Below, one piece after another: positions 1-8,822 of a stretch of DNA of 64,000 nt (position 1 is the stretch's first letter; each line of letters starts with the position of its first letter). The stretch is taken from contig NZ_CP016594.1 of the NCBI RefSeq assembly GCF_001698225.1, forward strand, positions 744,001-808,000, read 5' to 3'. The position numbers and the translations under genes were made by a program. The notes beneath the pieces were generated by a model. It saw only the letters and a list, made by a program, of their open reading frames with translations, ran no database searches and was not told the DNA's origin. This DNA comes from Gordonia terrae (GTDB taxonomy: Bacteria > Actinomycetota > Actinomycetes > Mycobacteriales > Mycobacteriaceae).

Positions 1-534
1 CGCCACCGCGTTGCCCGTGCCACCGGCGTACTCGAACGCGGTCGACAGGGCGAGGTCGGAAGGGGCGTCGACGTCGAGCGCGGCGACGACCGGACCGCCG
101 GTTGCGAGGTTGCCGTACGGGACGGTCACGACGGTGCAGTGCGAGCGCCCCGAGAGCGCGGAGCTGATGCTTCCGGTGGTGAGACGCTCGATCAGTCCGG
201 GCCGGTGATGACCCACGACCATCAGATCGACCTGGCTCGACAAGCGCGTGAGGAGCGGGATCGCGAAGTCGTGCTCGACGACGGTGTCGATGCGCAGGCC
301 GGGATGGTGTGCGCCGAGGCGGCTGGCCACCGCGGACAGGTGGTCGACCGCTGCCCGCCGCGTGGCGGTCACGTCGAAGTCGAGCTCGAACTCGCTGAGA
401 GGTTGCAGCGCCCCGGCGGCCGCGAATCCGTGGATCAACACCAAGCGGTCCCCGATGCGGGCCGAGGCGGCCGCCCAGCGGGCGGCCGCCTCGGATTCGG
501 GACTCAGGTCCACCCCGACGGCGATGGTGTTCAT
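1..534 (-). CDS. Universal stress protein (UspA family), cut by the left edge
   Basis: The visible 178 codons start with MNTIAVGVDLSPESEAAARW, the beta1-alpha1 entry of the Usp fold, and carry an ATP-binding-like loop near residues 107-124 (VVGHHRPGLIERLTTGSIS). Reading continues past the first ~140-residue domain, so the full protein is probably a tandem two-Usp protein of about 290 residues, as is common in actinobacteria. The ATG overlaps the TGA of the upstream exporter gene (ATGA), so translation is probably coupled to it. Usp proteins are cytoplasmic nucleotide-binding stress proteins; the link to the exporter is inferred from overlap only. The C-terminus lies outside the window. Confidence 0.85.
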   Translation of the reverse strand, partial: MNTIAVGVDLSPESEAAARWAAASARIGDRLVLIHGFAAAGALQPLSEFELDFDVTATRRAAVDHLSAVASRLGAHHPGLRIDTVVEHDFAIPLLTRLSSQVDLMVVGHHRPGLIERLTTGSISSALSGRSHCTVVTVPYGNLATGGPVVAALDVDAPSDLALSTAFEYAGGTGNAVA

Positions 535-2207
535 CGCGTGCGGGTGGGGTCGCCCGTTCGCGTGTCGGCGACGGACCCGGTGACGTCTTCCTGCGGTCCC
601 TCGGCGGGGGCGAAAGCCTGCGGCGCCGATGCGGCGATGGCTGCCTCCTCCGCGCGCCGTTCCTCGTCGCTGCTCATCGTCTTGAGGGCGACCTCCTTGA
701 TGAGCGTGATGGCGATGAAGCTCAGCGCCGCCATGACTGCCGCGACCAGGAAGATCCGGGCCGTTCCGTCGCCGTACGCACCGCGGACGATGGCCGCGAT
801 CGGAGCCGGCAGCTCGTTCAGATTGGCCAGGCCGGCCGCGCCGCCACCGGTCTGTCCGGACCCGATGCCCAGGGCCCCGAGACCCTTGGCGATGAGATCG
901 GTGACGTGGTTGGACAGGATCGCACCGAGCACCGACACACCTGCGGCGCCGCCGAGTGAGCGGAAGAAGGTGACCGTCGAGGTCGCCGCGCCGAGGTTGT
1001 CCGGGCTGACGTTGTTCTGCACCGCGAGAACCAGGTTCTGCATCGTCATGCCCATGCCGCAGCCGAGAACGAACAGGAATGCACCGACCAGGACCATGTC
1101 CGTGTGCGCGTCGATCGTCGCGAGCAGGCCGAAGCCGATCGTCATCATCGCGGCACCGGCGACGAGGAATCGCTTCCACCGTCCGTACCGGGTGATCAGG
1201 TTGCCGGAGACGGTCGCCGACAGCATCGAACCGATGACCATCGGGAGGGTCAGCAGGCCGGCCGCGGTGGGCGAGTACCCGCGGGCGATCTGGAAGTACT
1301 GGCCGAGGAAGACCGCGCCGCCGAAGAGAGCGACACCGACGCCGATGCTGGCGAGGGTCGCCAGGGCGGTGGTGCGATCCCGGAAGATGTGCAGCGGGAT
1401 GATCGGGCTGGACACCTTCGACTCGACGACGACCGCGGCGACGAGCAGCGCCACACCGAGCGCGACGAGCCCGTACGAGGTCAGCGACGCCCAGTCGAAG
1501 TTCTTACCGGCCAGCGTGACCCAGATCAGCAGGGTGCTGACACCGGAGGCGATGAGCGCGGCGCCGAGGTAGTCGATGCTGACCTTCTTGCGCACGACCG
1601 GAACATTCAGCGTGCGCTGGATGACGACGAGGGCGAGGACGGCGAGCGGGACGCAGACGTAGAACGTCCAGCGCCAGCCGAGCCAACTGGTGTCGACGAC
1701 GACGCCGCCGATGAGCGGACCGGCAACGGTCGCAACCGACATCACCGCGGCCATCGGGCCCTGGTACCGGCCGCGTTCGCGCGGGCTGAACATCGTCGCG
1801 ACGACGATGACGACCAGCGCCTGCAGACCGCCGAGGCCCAGACCCTGGATGACGCGGAAGCCGATCAGCATGTCGACCGAGGTGGAGAGTCCGGCGAGGA
1901 CCGAACCCAGGGTGAACAGGAACAGGGCGCCCTGCACCAGCAGCTTCTTGCTGACCAGGTCGGCGAACTTGCCCCAGATGGGCGTGGTCGCGGTCGACGC
2001 GAGCAGTGTCGCGGTGATGACCCAGGTGTACTGGTCCTGGGTGCCGTGCAGATCGGTGATGATCGTCGGCAGGGCGTTGGACACCACGGTCGAGGACAGG
2101 AACGCGACGAACATGCCGAGCAGGAGGCCGATGAGGGCCTCGATCTTCTGGCGATGGGTCATCGGCACGTCTTCGACCGGCGCCACCGCGGATGCGGGTG
2201 CACTCAT
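531..2207 (-). CDS. MFS multidrug exporter, DHA2 (EmrB/QacA) family
   Basis: A 558-residue polytopic membrane protein with about 14 hydrophobic segments, the size and topology of DHA2 drug:H+ antiporters. Family motifs are visible: a motif-A-like loop after TM2 (WGKFADLVSKK), a motif-C-like GPLIGGVVVD in TM5, and a charged C-terminal tail. The ATG at 2207 is chosen over the longer upstream frame because GGAGG lies 8 nt before it and the upstream residues are Arg-rich and non-hydrophobic. Two matching palindromic half-site pairs lie 85-132 nt upstream. The substrate cannot be told from sequence. Translation is coupled to the Usp gene by an ATGA overlap. Confidence 0.9.
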   Translation of the reverse strand: MSAPASAVAPVEDVPMTHRQKIEALIGLLLGMFVAFLSSTVVSNALPTIITDLHGTQDQYTWVITATLLASTATTPIWGKFADLVSKKLLVQGALFLFTLGSVLAGLSTSVDMLIGFRVIQGLGLGGLQALVVIVVATMFSPRERGRYQGPMAAVMSVATVAGPLIGGVVVDTSWLGWRWTFYVCVPLAVLALVVIQRTLNVPVVRKKVSIDYLGAALIASGVSTLLIWVTLAGKNFDWASLTSYGLVALGVALLVAAVVVESKVSSPIIPLHIFRDRTTALATLASIGVGVALFGGAVFLGQYFQIARGYSPTAAGLLTLPMVIGSMLSATVSGNLITRYGRWKRFLVAGAAMMTIGFGLLATIDAHTDMVLVGAFLFVLGCGMGMTMQNLVLAVQNNVSPDNLGAATSTVTFFRSLGGAAGVSVLGAILSNHVTDLIAKGLGALGIGSGQTGGGAAGLANLNELPAPIAAIVRGAYGDGTARIFLVAAVMAALSFIAITLIKEVALKTMSSDEERRAEEAAIAASAPQAFAPAEGPQEDVTGSVADTRTGDPTRTR

Positions 2208-2291
2208 AGAACAAACCTCCGAGAAAGAAAGCTGCCCGCGACGAGGAGACGAGCGGGCTGCGAATCGGCGCGCACGGCGGCGCACCCGATT

Positions 2292-2339
2292 GGTTGATTG
2301 ATGCAACTATAAAGCGTGATGGTTGCAACCAACAACTAT
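2292..2339. promoter_or_regulatory. Tandem operator upstream of the MFS exporter
   Basis: Two 19-bp copies of GGTTG-N7-CAACTAT lie at 2292-2310 and 2321-2339, offset by 29 bp (nearly three helical turns). Each pairs GTTG with CAAC, and the second contains the perfect palindrome GGTTGCAACC (2321-2330). They sit in the AT-richest part of the leader of the exporter gene. A MarR- or TetR-type repressor is the likely binder, but none is encoded next to it in the window. Confidence 0.55.
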
Positions 2340-2350
2340 CGGAGGTTATT

Positions 2351-2395
2351 CCGGGTGTGTTCCGGGACTCACCCGGCAGCCGAGGGGACTTCGGC
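2351..2395 (-). terminator. Possible terminator of the moeA-psd-pssA-ATPase operon
   Basis: Two short hairpins follow the ATPase stop codon: GCCGA/TCGGC at 2379-2395 and CCGGGTG/CACCCGG at 2351-2376. There is no U-run, as is usual in high-GC actinobacteria, so the call rests on position and pairing only. Confidence 0.35.
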
Positions 2396-2400
2396 AGTGG

Positions 2401-4695
2401 TCACTCGAGCCGACGCTCGGCGTAGGCCTTGAGGTCGGCGACCTGCGCGGGATCGAGCGACGGCCGAACCCGCTTGCGGGCCTCCTCGACGTCGGCCACG
2501 GTCACCGCGGCGGCGTCGATGTCCCGGCGCATCGCCGACAGGGCGGCCTCGCGCAGCAGGGCCGAACAGTCGGCCGCCGAGTAGCCGTCGAGGTCGCCGG
2601 CCAGCTCATCGAGGTCGACGCCGTCGAGCGGGACGTCGCGCCCGGTGGCGCGCAGGATGTCCCCGCGGGCGTCGGCGTCCGGCGGCGGCACGAAGACGAG
2701 CCGTTCCAGCCGCCCGGGCCGCAGCAGCGCCGGGTCGATGAGGTCGGGTCGGTTCGTCGCACCGAGCACGACCACGTCCTGGAGCGGTTCGACGCCGTCC
2801 AGTTCGGTGAGCAGCGCGGCGACCACCCGATCGCCGACACCGGAGTCGGTGGACTGACCGCGGCGCGGTGCCAGCGCGTCGACCTCGTCGAGGAAGATCA
2901 GCGAGGGCGCCGACTCGCGGGCACGGGCGAACAGATCCCGCACCGCCTTCTCCGACGACCCGACCCACTTGTCCATCAGCTCGGCGCCCTTGACCGTGTG
3001 CACCGACAGCTGACCCGACGCCGCGAGCGCGCGGACGACGAACGTCTTGCCGCAGCCCGGCGGGCCGAACAGCAGCACCCCACGCGGCGGGTCGACGCCG
3101 AGCCGGGCGAAGGTGTCGGGGTGTTGCAGCGGCCACAGGACCGCTTCGGTCAGAGCCTGTTTCGTCTCGACCATGTCGCCGACGTCGGCGAGGGTGATCG
3201 AGCCAAGCGCGACTTCGGGGGAATCCGAGCGGGACACCGGCCGGATGACGTCGAGGGCGCCGACGAGATCCTCGGTGCGCAGCGACGGCGCGGACTTCTC
3301 GGCACTCGCACGCGTCGCGGCGCGCAGCGCGGCCTCGCGGGCCAGCGCGGCGAGATCCCCGGCGACGAAACCGGGGGTGCGCGAGGCGACCGACGTGAGG
3401 TCGAGGTCACCGTCGGTCGGGACGTTCGACAGGATCGCCGAGAGCAACCGCGCCCGGGTCGCGGCGTCAGGGAGGCCGATGACCAGTTCCCGGTCGCAGA
3501 GCGACGGGTCGCGCAACCGGGCGTCGAGGCGTACCGGTTCGGCGGTGGTCGCGATGAGTGCGATGCGGCCGTCGGCGATTCCGGAACGCAGTTCGTCGAG
3601 GATCAGTGCGGCGACGGGCTCGGGTTCGGCGGGTAACAGCGCATCGACGTCGGTGATCAGCAGGACCCCGGCGGCCGCCCGGGTGCGGGCCACCGCGTCG
3701 GCGACCGTCCGCAGGCGGGTGTTGGCCTCCGTCGCACCGACCGTCGGGCCGTCGATGGTCACCAGCGTGCGCGACGCGCACACCGAACGGACGAAGGTCG
3801 CCTTGCCGCCGCCGGCCGGGCCGGTGACCAGGACGCCGAGACGCGGTGTCGCACCGAGGGTGCGCAGCACCTCCGGCTCGTCGAGGGTGATGGTGAGCCA
3901 TTCGGTGAGCTTGGTGACCTGGGAGTCGACGCCGACCAGCTCCGACACCGGCCGGACCGGGATCTCGGGCTCCCGGGCGGGCTCGCGGACCGGGCTGGGC
4001 GCGGCGACCGTCCGCGGGCGGGAGTCGGACTCCGACACCATGCCGAGGGCGCCGGGGATCCGGGGTGACCCCGGGCCGGTTCGGTCGACGAGGGGCGGCA
4101 CCTCGCCCGCGGTCGTCGACCACAGCACAGCGGTGTTGGTCTGCACGCTGACCGGTGCCGACACCTGGTCGCCCGTGGGCGGGCCCGGCTCGGTCGCGGT
4201 GACGGTCAGCAACTCGGTGGTCCAGGTGATCCCGACCGAGCGGGCCAGCGCGCGCGTGGCCTCGGTGGCGGCGAGTTCGGGACCGAGGTCGCGGGGGAGC
4301 AGCGAGACGGCGTCGCCGACGGACAGGACCTTGCCCAGCAGCGCGCGGCGCAGCGTCGACTCGGTGATCGACTGGGTGGCCAGCACCGAACCGCTCACCA
4401 CCACGCGGCTTGCGCCCTGCACCTCGACAGGTGCGAGAACGACCGGCGAGTTCTCCCGGACACCGGCATTGGAGAAGGCGATCTCGTCGAGGAGGGCCAC
4501 CCCGGTCGGCGCGGTGGGCTCGGTCGCGGCCACCACGGCAGCCGTGACGCGTGCGCCGGTGATCGACACCGCGTCCCATTCACGCAGCGACAACGCGGTC
4601 AGCACCTCGGGGTGCACCCGGATGATGCCGCGCCGGGCCTCGGCCGCCGAGGGATTGTGGCGCGCCGTCAGGGTGAGGGAGGCGGGCGTGCTCAT
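2401..4695 (-). CDS. CDC48/p97-like tandem AAA+ ATPase (Rv0435c homologue)
   Basis: 764 residues: an N-terminal double-psi-barrel-like region (1-170), a linker, then two AAA modules. The second is canonical: Walker A GPPGCGKT (~544-551), Walker B LIFLDEVDAL (~599-608), sensor GATNRPD and an arginine-finger segment ALLRPGRLERL. The first is degenerate: Walker A reads GPAGGGKAT (~292-300) and Walker B ITDVD, without the second acidic residue, so only D2 may hydrolyse ATP. It is the last gene of an operon whose order matches Rv0438c-Rv0435c of M. tuberculosis. CDC48-type ATPases remodel or unfold protein substrates; the substrate here is unknown. Its ATG overlaps the pssA TGA. Confidence 0.9.
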   Translation of the reverse strand: MSTPASLTLTARHNPSAAEARRGIIRVHPEVLTALSLREWDAVSITGARVTAAVVAATEPTAPTGVALLDEIAFSNAGVRENSPVVLAPVEVQGASRVVVSGSVLATQSITESTLRRALLGKVLSVGDAVSLLPRDLGPELAATEATRALARSVGITWTTELLTVTATEPGPPTGDQVSAPVSVQTNTAVLWSTTAGEVPPLVDRTGPGSPRIPGALGMVSESDSRPRTVAAPSPVREPAREPEIPVRPVSELVGVDSQVTKLTEWLTITLDEPEVLRTLGATPRLGVLVTGPAGGGKATFVRSVCASRTLVTIDGPTVGATEANTRLRTVADAVARTRAAAGVLLITDVDALLPAEPEPVAALILDELRSGIADGRIALIATTAEPVRLDARLRDPSLCDRELVIGLPDAATRARLLSAILSNVPTDGDLDLTSVASRTPGFVAGDLAALAREAALRAATRASAEKSAPSLRTEDLVGALDVIRPVSRSDSPEVALGSITLADVGDMVETKQALTEAVLWPLQHPDTFARLGVDPPRGVLLFGPPGCGKTFVVRALAASGQLSVHTVKGAELMDKWVGSSEKAVRDLFARARESAPSLIFLDEVDALAPRRGQSTDSGVGDRVVAALLTELDGVEPLQDVVVLGATNRPDLIDPALLRPGRLERLVFVPPPDADARGDILRATGRDVPLDGVDLDELAGDLDGYSAADCSALLREAALSAMRRDIDAAAVTVADVEEARKRVRPSLDPAQVADLKAYAERRLE

Positions 4696-5741
4696 TCGGG
4701 CTCGCTTTCGGTCGTCCCGCCGGTCGTGCTGGGCGCGGTGACGCCGGGGCCGGTGGGGCGGTTCAGGCCCAGGCGGCCGAGTGAGTTGATGACCGGCCGC
4801 CGGCGCCGTCCACCGGGAGACGCGGTGCGCAGGGCCCGACGCTGGGCACGACGTTCGGCCGGTTTGTCATCCCAGTGCTCGGGACGGGAGGCGACCCAGC
4901 GACGTGCGCGCCACGCGAACGGGATGTGCACTGCGTACCCGGCGATCGCGATCATCATCAGCACGTAGGGGAAGGTCACCAGCAGTGCCGCGGCCGCGGC
5001 GACGAGCACCAGCAGGCCGGCCACCGCGCCGGGCGGGATCGAGGCGGTCTTGAGCGAGGAGGTCGGGATTCGGCTCACGGCCATGAACGCGACGAGAATC
5101 AACCACCCGCCCACGGCCGGCAGCGAGGTCCACCACCCGTCACCGAACTGTTGTTCCAGCCCGATCGGCAGGAGTGCGCAGATCGCCGCGGCGGGCGCGG
5201 GGACACCGGCGAAGAAATCCTTTGTGTACGCCGGTGCCTCGTCGTCGTCGAGCAGGGTGTTGAATCTCGCGAGCCGCAGCACGATGGCGCAGCAGTAGAT
5301 CAGGGCGAGCACCCAGCCGAGGTCGTGCCCGTCGATGAAGTGGAAGTAGATGATCATCGCCGGGACCACACCGAAGTTGATCGCGTCGGCCAGTGAGTCG
5401 ATCTCGGCGCCGATGCGGCTCGTCGCTCCCATCAGGCGTGCGACCCGGCCGTCGATACCGTCGAGGAACGCCGCCGCGACCAGGAGCGCCATCGCGGTGT
5501 CGACGTCGCCGTTGATGGCCGACCGCATGGCGGTGAGGCCCGCGCAGATCGCGAGGATCGTCAGCGAGGACGGGATGACGATGCGGCTGGCCTGTGCCTG
5601 GCGGCGCAGACGACGGCGCTCCGGCTCCTTTCGCGGAACCGGGTGCGCCTGTGCGTGTCGGCTGGCCGAGCGTGCTGTCGGGGTCCGGGCGGTGCGCGAG
5701 CCGGGTCGTCGACGCCCGGGGGTCGTGCCGGATGAGGTCAT
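4692..5741 (-). CDS. pssA: CDP-diacylglycerol--serine O-phosphatidyltransferase
   Basis: Integral-membrane enzyme that makes phosphatidylserine from CDP-diacylglycerol and L-serine. The CDP-alcohol phosphotransferase signature DG-x2-AR-x8-G-x3-D-x3-D is intact in DGRVARLMGATSRIGAEID followed by SLAD, about residues 90-112, with about six to eight hydrophobic segments around it. The basic N-terminus (~45 residues) and Arg-rich C-terminal tail look cytosolic and are longer than in minimal PssA proteins. The ATG at 5741 has AGGTGA 11 nt upstream; an alternative GTG at 5771 overlaps the psd stop as GTGA and would add ten residues. It follows psd and precedes the AAA+ ATPase with a 4-nt overlap, as Rv0436c does in M. 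tuberculosis. Confidence 0.93.
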   Translation of the reverse strand: MTSSGTTPGRRRPGSRTARTPTARSASRHAQAHPVPRKEPERRRLRRQAQASRIVIPSSLTILAICAGLTAMRSAINGDVDTAMALLVAAAFLDGIDGRVARLMGATSRIGAEIDSLADAINFGVVPAMIIYFHFIDGHDLGWVLALIYCCAIVLRLARFNTLLDDDEAPAYTKDFFAGVPAPAAAICALLPIGLEQQFGDGWWTSLPAVGGWLILVAFMAVSRIPTSSLKTASIPPGAVAGLLVLVAAAAALLVTFPYVLMMIAIAGYAVHIPFAWRARRWVASRPEHWDDKPAERRAQRRALRTASPGGRRRRPVINSLGRLGLNRPTGPGVTAPSTTGGTTESEPE

Positions 5742-5767
5742 GTCGGTCGCGTTCACCTGGCCGGAGT

Positions 5768-6499
5768 TCACTGATCCAGGTACGCGAACGGGGTCTCGCC
5801 GCCCACCGCGCGCTGGCCGACCGAGACGCGGGGCCGGGTGCCGGCCGGGAAATAGACGTCGACCCGCGAGCCGAATCGGATCAGCCCGTAGGTCTCACCG
5901 AGCGCCAGCGAGTCCCCGATCGTCGGCTCGCACACGATCCGCCGCGCGATGAGACCGGCGATCTGCACGACCGCCAGCTCGGGGCCGGGCGCGCCGCCCG
6001 CGGCGGTGGTGCGGATGGTCATCGTGGTGCGCTCGTTGTCGCGACTGGCCTCGGGGAGGTCGGCGGAGACGAACGCGCCCGGCGTGTGGGTCACGGCGGT
6101 CACCGTGCCCGCGATCGGCACGCGCTGCACGTGGACGTCGAAGATCGACAGGAACGTCGAGACCCGGGGCAGCGGCTGCGTGCCCAGGCCGGACTCGGCG
6201 GGCGGGACGGCCTCGTCGACCAGAGCGATGGTGCCGTCCGCGGGCGCGACCACCACCCCGGGCTCGGTGGGCGGAACCCGCTTCGGATGCCGGAAGAAGG
6301 CCGCGCACGCCCCGGCGGTCAGAGCGGCCGGCCGGGCGATCCAGCGGTGCCTGCGACCCAGCAGGGCAACGGCGGCCGGAGCGGCGACGAACGGCACACC
6401 GGCTGGATGGATCGGGGGGATGGTCTCTCGGGCCAGATCGAGAAAATGGGCGACACGGCCGGTGTCACCGGAGCCGTCCGGACGCGGACGTCGGGCCAC
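5768..6499 (-). CDS. psd: Phosphatidylserine decarboxylase proenzyme
   Basis: Converts phosphatidylserine to phosphatidylethanolamine, the step after PssA. The C-terminal [13 protein letters not shown] block holds the Gly-Ser pair that self-cleaves to give the pyruvoyl group; here it is FGS. Other family blocks seen are [15 protein letters not shown] and the NERTTM segment. At 243 residues it is a short archaetidylserine/PSD-A-type enzyme, like mycobacterial Psd. GTG at 6499 is preferred because GGAGG is 6 nt upstream; a TTG at 6505 would leave no spacer. The stop overlaps or abuts pssA, so the two phospholipid steps are co-translated. Confidence 0.93.
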   Translation of the reverse strand: MARRPRPDGSGDTGRVAHFLDLARETIPPIHPAGVPFVAAPAAVALLGRRHRWIARPAALTAGACAAFFRHPKRVPPTEPGVVVAPADGTIALVDEAVPPAESGLGTQPLPRVSTFLSIFDVHVQRVPIAGTVTAVTHTPGAFVSADLPEASRDNERTTMTIRTTAAGGAPGPELAVVQIAGLIARRIVCEPTIGDSLALGETYGLIRFGSRVDVYFPAGTRPRVSVGQRAVGGETPFAYLDQ

Positions 6500-6603
6500 G
6501 ATCAACCTCCTCTGGCCTGTGTCCAGGCCGGGTACTCGGTGCGCACCGCATCGCCGGGTGCCTCGGCGTCCACTCTAGAGCGCTGCCCCCGCGGGCCTCG
6601 TCG

Positions 6604-7845
6604 TCAGCGCAGGACCAGCACTTCCACCAGCGTTCCGGCCTCGACTGCCTCGACGTCGGCGGGGATGTCGATCAATGCGTCGGCCTCGGCCAGGTAGCGC
6701 AGGTGATGGGAGGCGGGTGGGCCGATCGGATCGACCCCGACGGCTCCGTCGAGGTGCCCCGCGTCGAGTACGCCGCGCAGGAACTGTCGTTTGCCGCGGG
6801 GTGAGCGGATGTCGGCGCCGAGGCGGGCCTCGACCCGCTCCCGGTCGGCCGGCAGGGCCATCGCGGCGCGCAGGGCCGGCCGGATGAAGACCTCGAACGA
6901 CACGAGCGCACTGACGGGGTTGCCCGGCAGGGTGATGATCGGTACCCGCGTCCCACGCGTCGAGGGGAAGTGGCCGCAGCCCTGGGGCATTCCCGGCTGC
7001 ATCGCCACCTTCACGAACTCGACGGTCCCCGTCGCCGACAGTGCGTCTTTGACCACCTCGAAGGCGCCGGCGCTGACGCCGCCGGAGGTGATGATCAGAT
7101 CGGCGTCGTCGGCGACCTCGTCGAGCCGCGCGGCGAAGTCCGCGGTGTTGTCGGGAACGAAGTGCAGGTGACGACCGATCGCGCCGGCCTCGGTGACCGC
7201 GGCGGTCAACATGGCGCCGTTGGACTCGTAGATCTGACCGTGGCGCAACGGTTTTCCGGGCTCCACGAGTTCGGAACCGGTGGACAGCACGACGACGCGC
7301 AATCGTCGGGTGACGGTGACCTCGGCGATACCCAGTGCCGCCAGCAAGCCGATCTGCGGCGCGCCGATCACCGTGCCGGCCGGCAGTGCGCGGGTGCCGA
7401 ACTCGATGTCGGAGCCCCCGCGCCGGATGTGCTTGCCCCGCTCGGGCGCCGCGGTGAAGGTGACCGTCGGCGCGGCGGCCACCGGCCCGACCACGGCGTC
7501 GGTCAGTTCGACCGGGACGACCGCATCGGCGCCCGCGGGCATCGGGGCGCCGGTCATGATGCGGTGTGCGGTCCCCGGTTCGAGCGTCAGGTCGTCGGTG
7601 CGGCCGGCGGGGATGTCCGCGGCGACCGGCAAGGTGACCGGTGAATCGGTGCTCGCGTCCGCGAGATCGGCGGCGCGCACGGCGAATCCGTCCATCGCGG
7701 AGTTGTCGAAGCCGGGCAGGGGCAGCGGAGCGTCGACATCGGTGAATGTGGCGAGACCCAGCGATTGCGGCACTGCGACCCTCGACGGTTCGGGCGCGCC
7801 GAACAAGGCCGCGACGACGCGCTGATGCTCTACGACGGTACGCAT
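6604..7845 (-). CDS. moeA: Molybdopterin molybdenumtransferase MoeA
   Basis: 413 residues, the full length for MoeA, which inserts molybdate into adenylylated molybdopterin. Conserved blocks are visible: PLPGFDNSAMDGFAVRAADL near residues 42-61, the MTGAPMPAGADAVVPVE loop (~92-108), the MoCF-type domain segment STGSELVEPG and ITSGGVSAG, and LPGNPVSALVSFEVF near residue 300. It heads the operon (moeA2/Rv0438c position) and is separated from psd by about 100 bp with no clear terminator. Its start region faces the divergent HAD gene. Other Mo-cofactor genes are not in the window. Confidence 0.92.
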   Translation of the reverse strand: MRTVVEHQRVVAALFGAPEPSRVAVPQSLGLATFTDVDAPLPLPGFDNSAMDGFAVRAADLADASTDSPVTLPVAADIPAGRTDDLTLEPGTAHRIMTGAPMPAGADAVVPVELTDAVVGPVAAAPTVTFTAAPERGKHIRRGGSDIEFGTRALPAGTVIGAPQIGLLAALGIAEVTVTRRLRVVVLSTGSELVEPGKPLRHGQIYESNGAMLTAAVTEAGAIGRHLHFVPDNTADFAARLDEVADDADLIITSGGVSAGAFEVVKDALSATGTVEFVKVAMQPGMPQGCGHFPSTRGTRVPIITLPGNPVSALVSFEVFIRPALRAAMALPADRERVEARLGADIRSPRGKRQFLRGVLDAGHLDGAVGVDPIGPPASHHLRYLAEADALIDIPADVEAVEAGTLVEVLVLR

Positions 7846-7940
7846 GGGCTCAGCATGCCAGGTGCCGCCGTGGGCGCCGCCGCGGTCCCGGCCAGGTGGC
7901 CGGGCCTGCCCTGCGACGCAGCTGCCCGAGGACTACATTC

Positions 7941-8747
7941 GTGCGCATGGCGCTGGGTCTGCTGCTCGACATCGACGGGGTGATGGTCACCTCGTGGCGG
8001 GCGCTGCCGGGCGCGGTGGAGGCGATCGCCGAACTCGCCGATCAGGGCATCCCACGGATGTTCCTGACCAACACGACGTCCCGGTCGCGCGGGGAGATCG
8101 CCGAGGCGCTGAACGAATGCGGTTTCGAGGTGGAGTCGGACGAGATCCTGTCGGCGGCCAAGCTGACCGCCGAACACGTCGCCGCCACGTATCCGGGCAA
8201 GCGCGTATGGGTGCTCAACGAGGGGCCGATCGCCGAGGACATGACCGGCGTGGAGCTGACCGACGATCCGGCGTCGGCCGAGGTGGTGGTACTCGGCGGC
8301 GCCGGTTCGGTGTTCACCCACGCGGCATTGTCGAAGGTCCTGGAGATGCTGCTCGACGGCATCCCGGTGATCGCGATGCACCGGTCGATGACCTGGTCGA
8401 CGTCGGCCGGTCTGAGCATTGACACCGGGGTGTACCTCGAGGGCCTCGAAAAGGCCTCGGGCGCAAAGATCAAGGCGATCGGCAAGCCCTCGCCGGTCGG
8501 TTTCCGGGCGGCCACCGAGATCCTGGGTCTCGAGCCGACGCAGGTGGTCATGGTCGGCGACGACATGCACAACGACGTCCTGGGAGCCCAGGCCGCGGCG
8601 CTGATCGGGGTGCTGGTGCGCACCGGCAAGTTCCGCGAGGAGGCGCTGCATGCGTTGCAGCGTGACGAGTTCGGGCCCTACCCCGACCACATCATCGACT
8701 CGGTGGCCGACCTCCCCGAGCTCATCAACAAGCTCAGCGGAACCTGA
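7941..8747 (+). CDS. HAD-superfamily subclass IIA hydrolase
   Basis: 268 residues. HAD motif I is LLLDIDGVMV, motif II FLTNTTSRS, and motif III/IV lie in KPSPVGF and MVGDDMHNDVLGAQAA; the cap is the C2a type of the NagD/AraL group. These are cytoplasmic phosphatases of sugar phosphates and similar metabolites, and the substrate is not predictable here. GTG at 7941 is chosen because GAGG lies 9 nt upstream; ATG at 7947 (two codons in) is the alternative. It is divergent from moeA with about 95 bp between start codons. Confidence 0.85.
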   Translation: MRMALGLLLDIDGVMVTSWRALPGAVEAIAELADQGIPRMFLTNTTSRSRGEIAEALNECGFEVESDEILSAAKLTAEHVAATYPGKRVWVLNEGPIAEDMTGVELTDDPASAEVVVLGGAGSVFTHAALSKVLEMLLDGIPVIAMHRSMTWSTSAGLSIDTGVYLEGLEKASGAKIKAIGKPSPVGFRAATEILGLEPTQVVMVGDDMHNDVLGAQAAALIGVLVRTGKFREEALHALQRDEFGPYPDHIIDSVADLPELINKLSGT

Positions 8748-8756
8748 TCCCCGCGC

Positions 8757-8820
8757 CCTGAGGAGCGAGCTTGCGAGCGTCCCCCGCCCCCTGAGGAGCG
8801 AGCTTGCGAGCGTCTCGAAG
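8757..8820. repeat. Tandem copies of a GAGGAGCGAGCTTGCGAGCG-type intergenic repeat
   Basis: A 24-bp unit beginning CTGAGGAGCGAGC and ending TTGCGAGCGTC occurs at 8758-8781 and 8791-8814, 33 bp apart, the second followed by TCGAAGGGTC. The unit contains complementary halves (GAGCG / CGCTC-type pairing through the GCGAGC-TT-GCGAGC core). It separates the HAD gene from the convergent SRPBCC gene. A relative lies at 49121-49170. Confidence 0.7.
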
Positions 8821-8822
8821 GG

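Noticed and set aside
1104..2297. 397-codon open frame on the plus strand
   Set aside because: It is antisense to the MFS exporter and has no domain, signal or family pattern.
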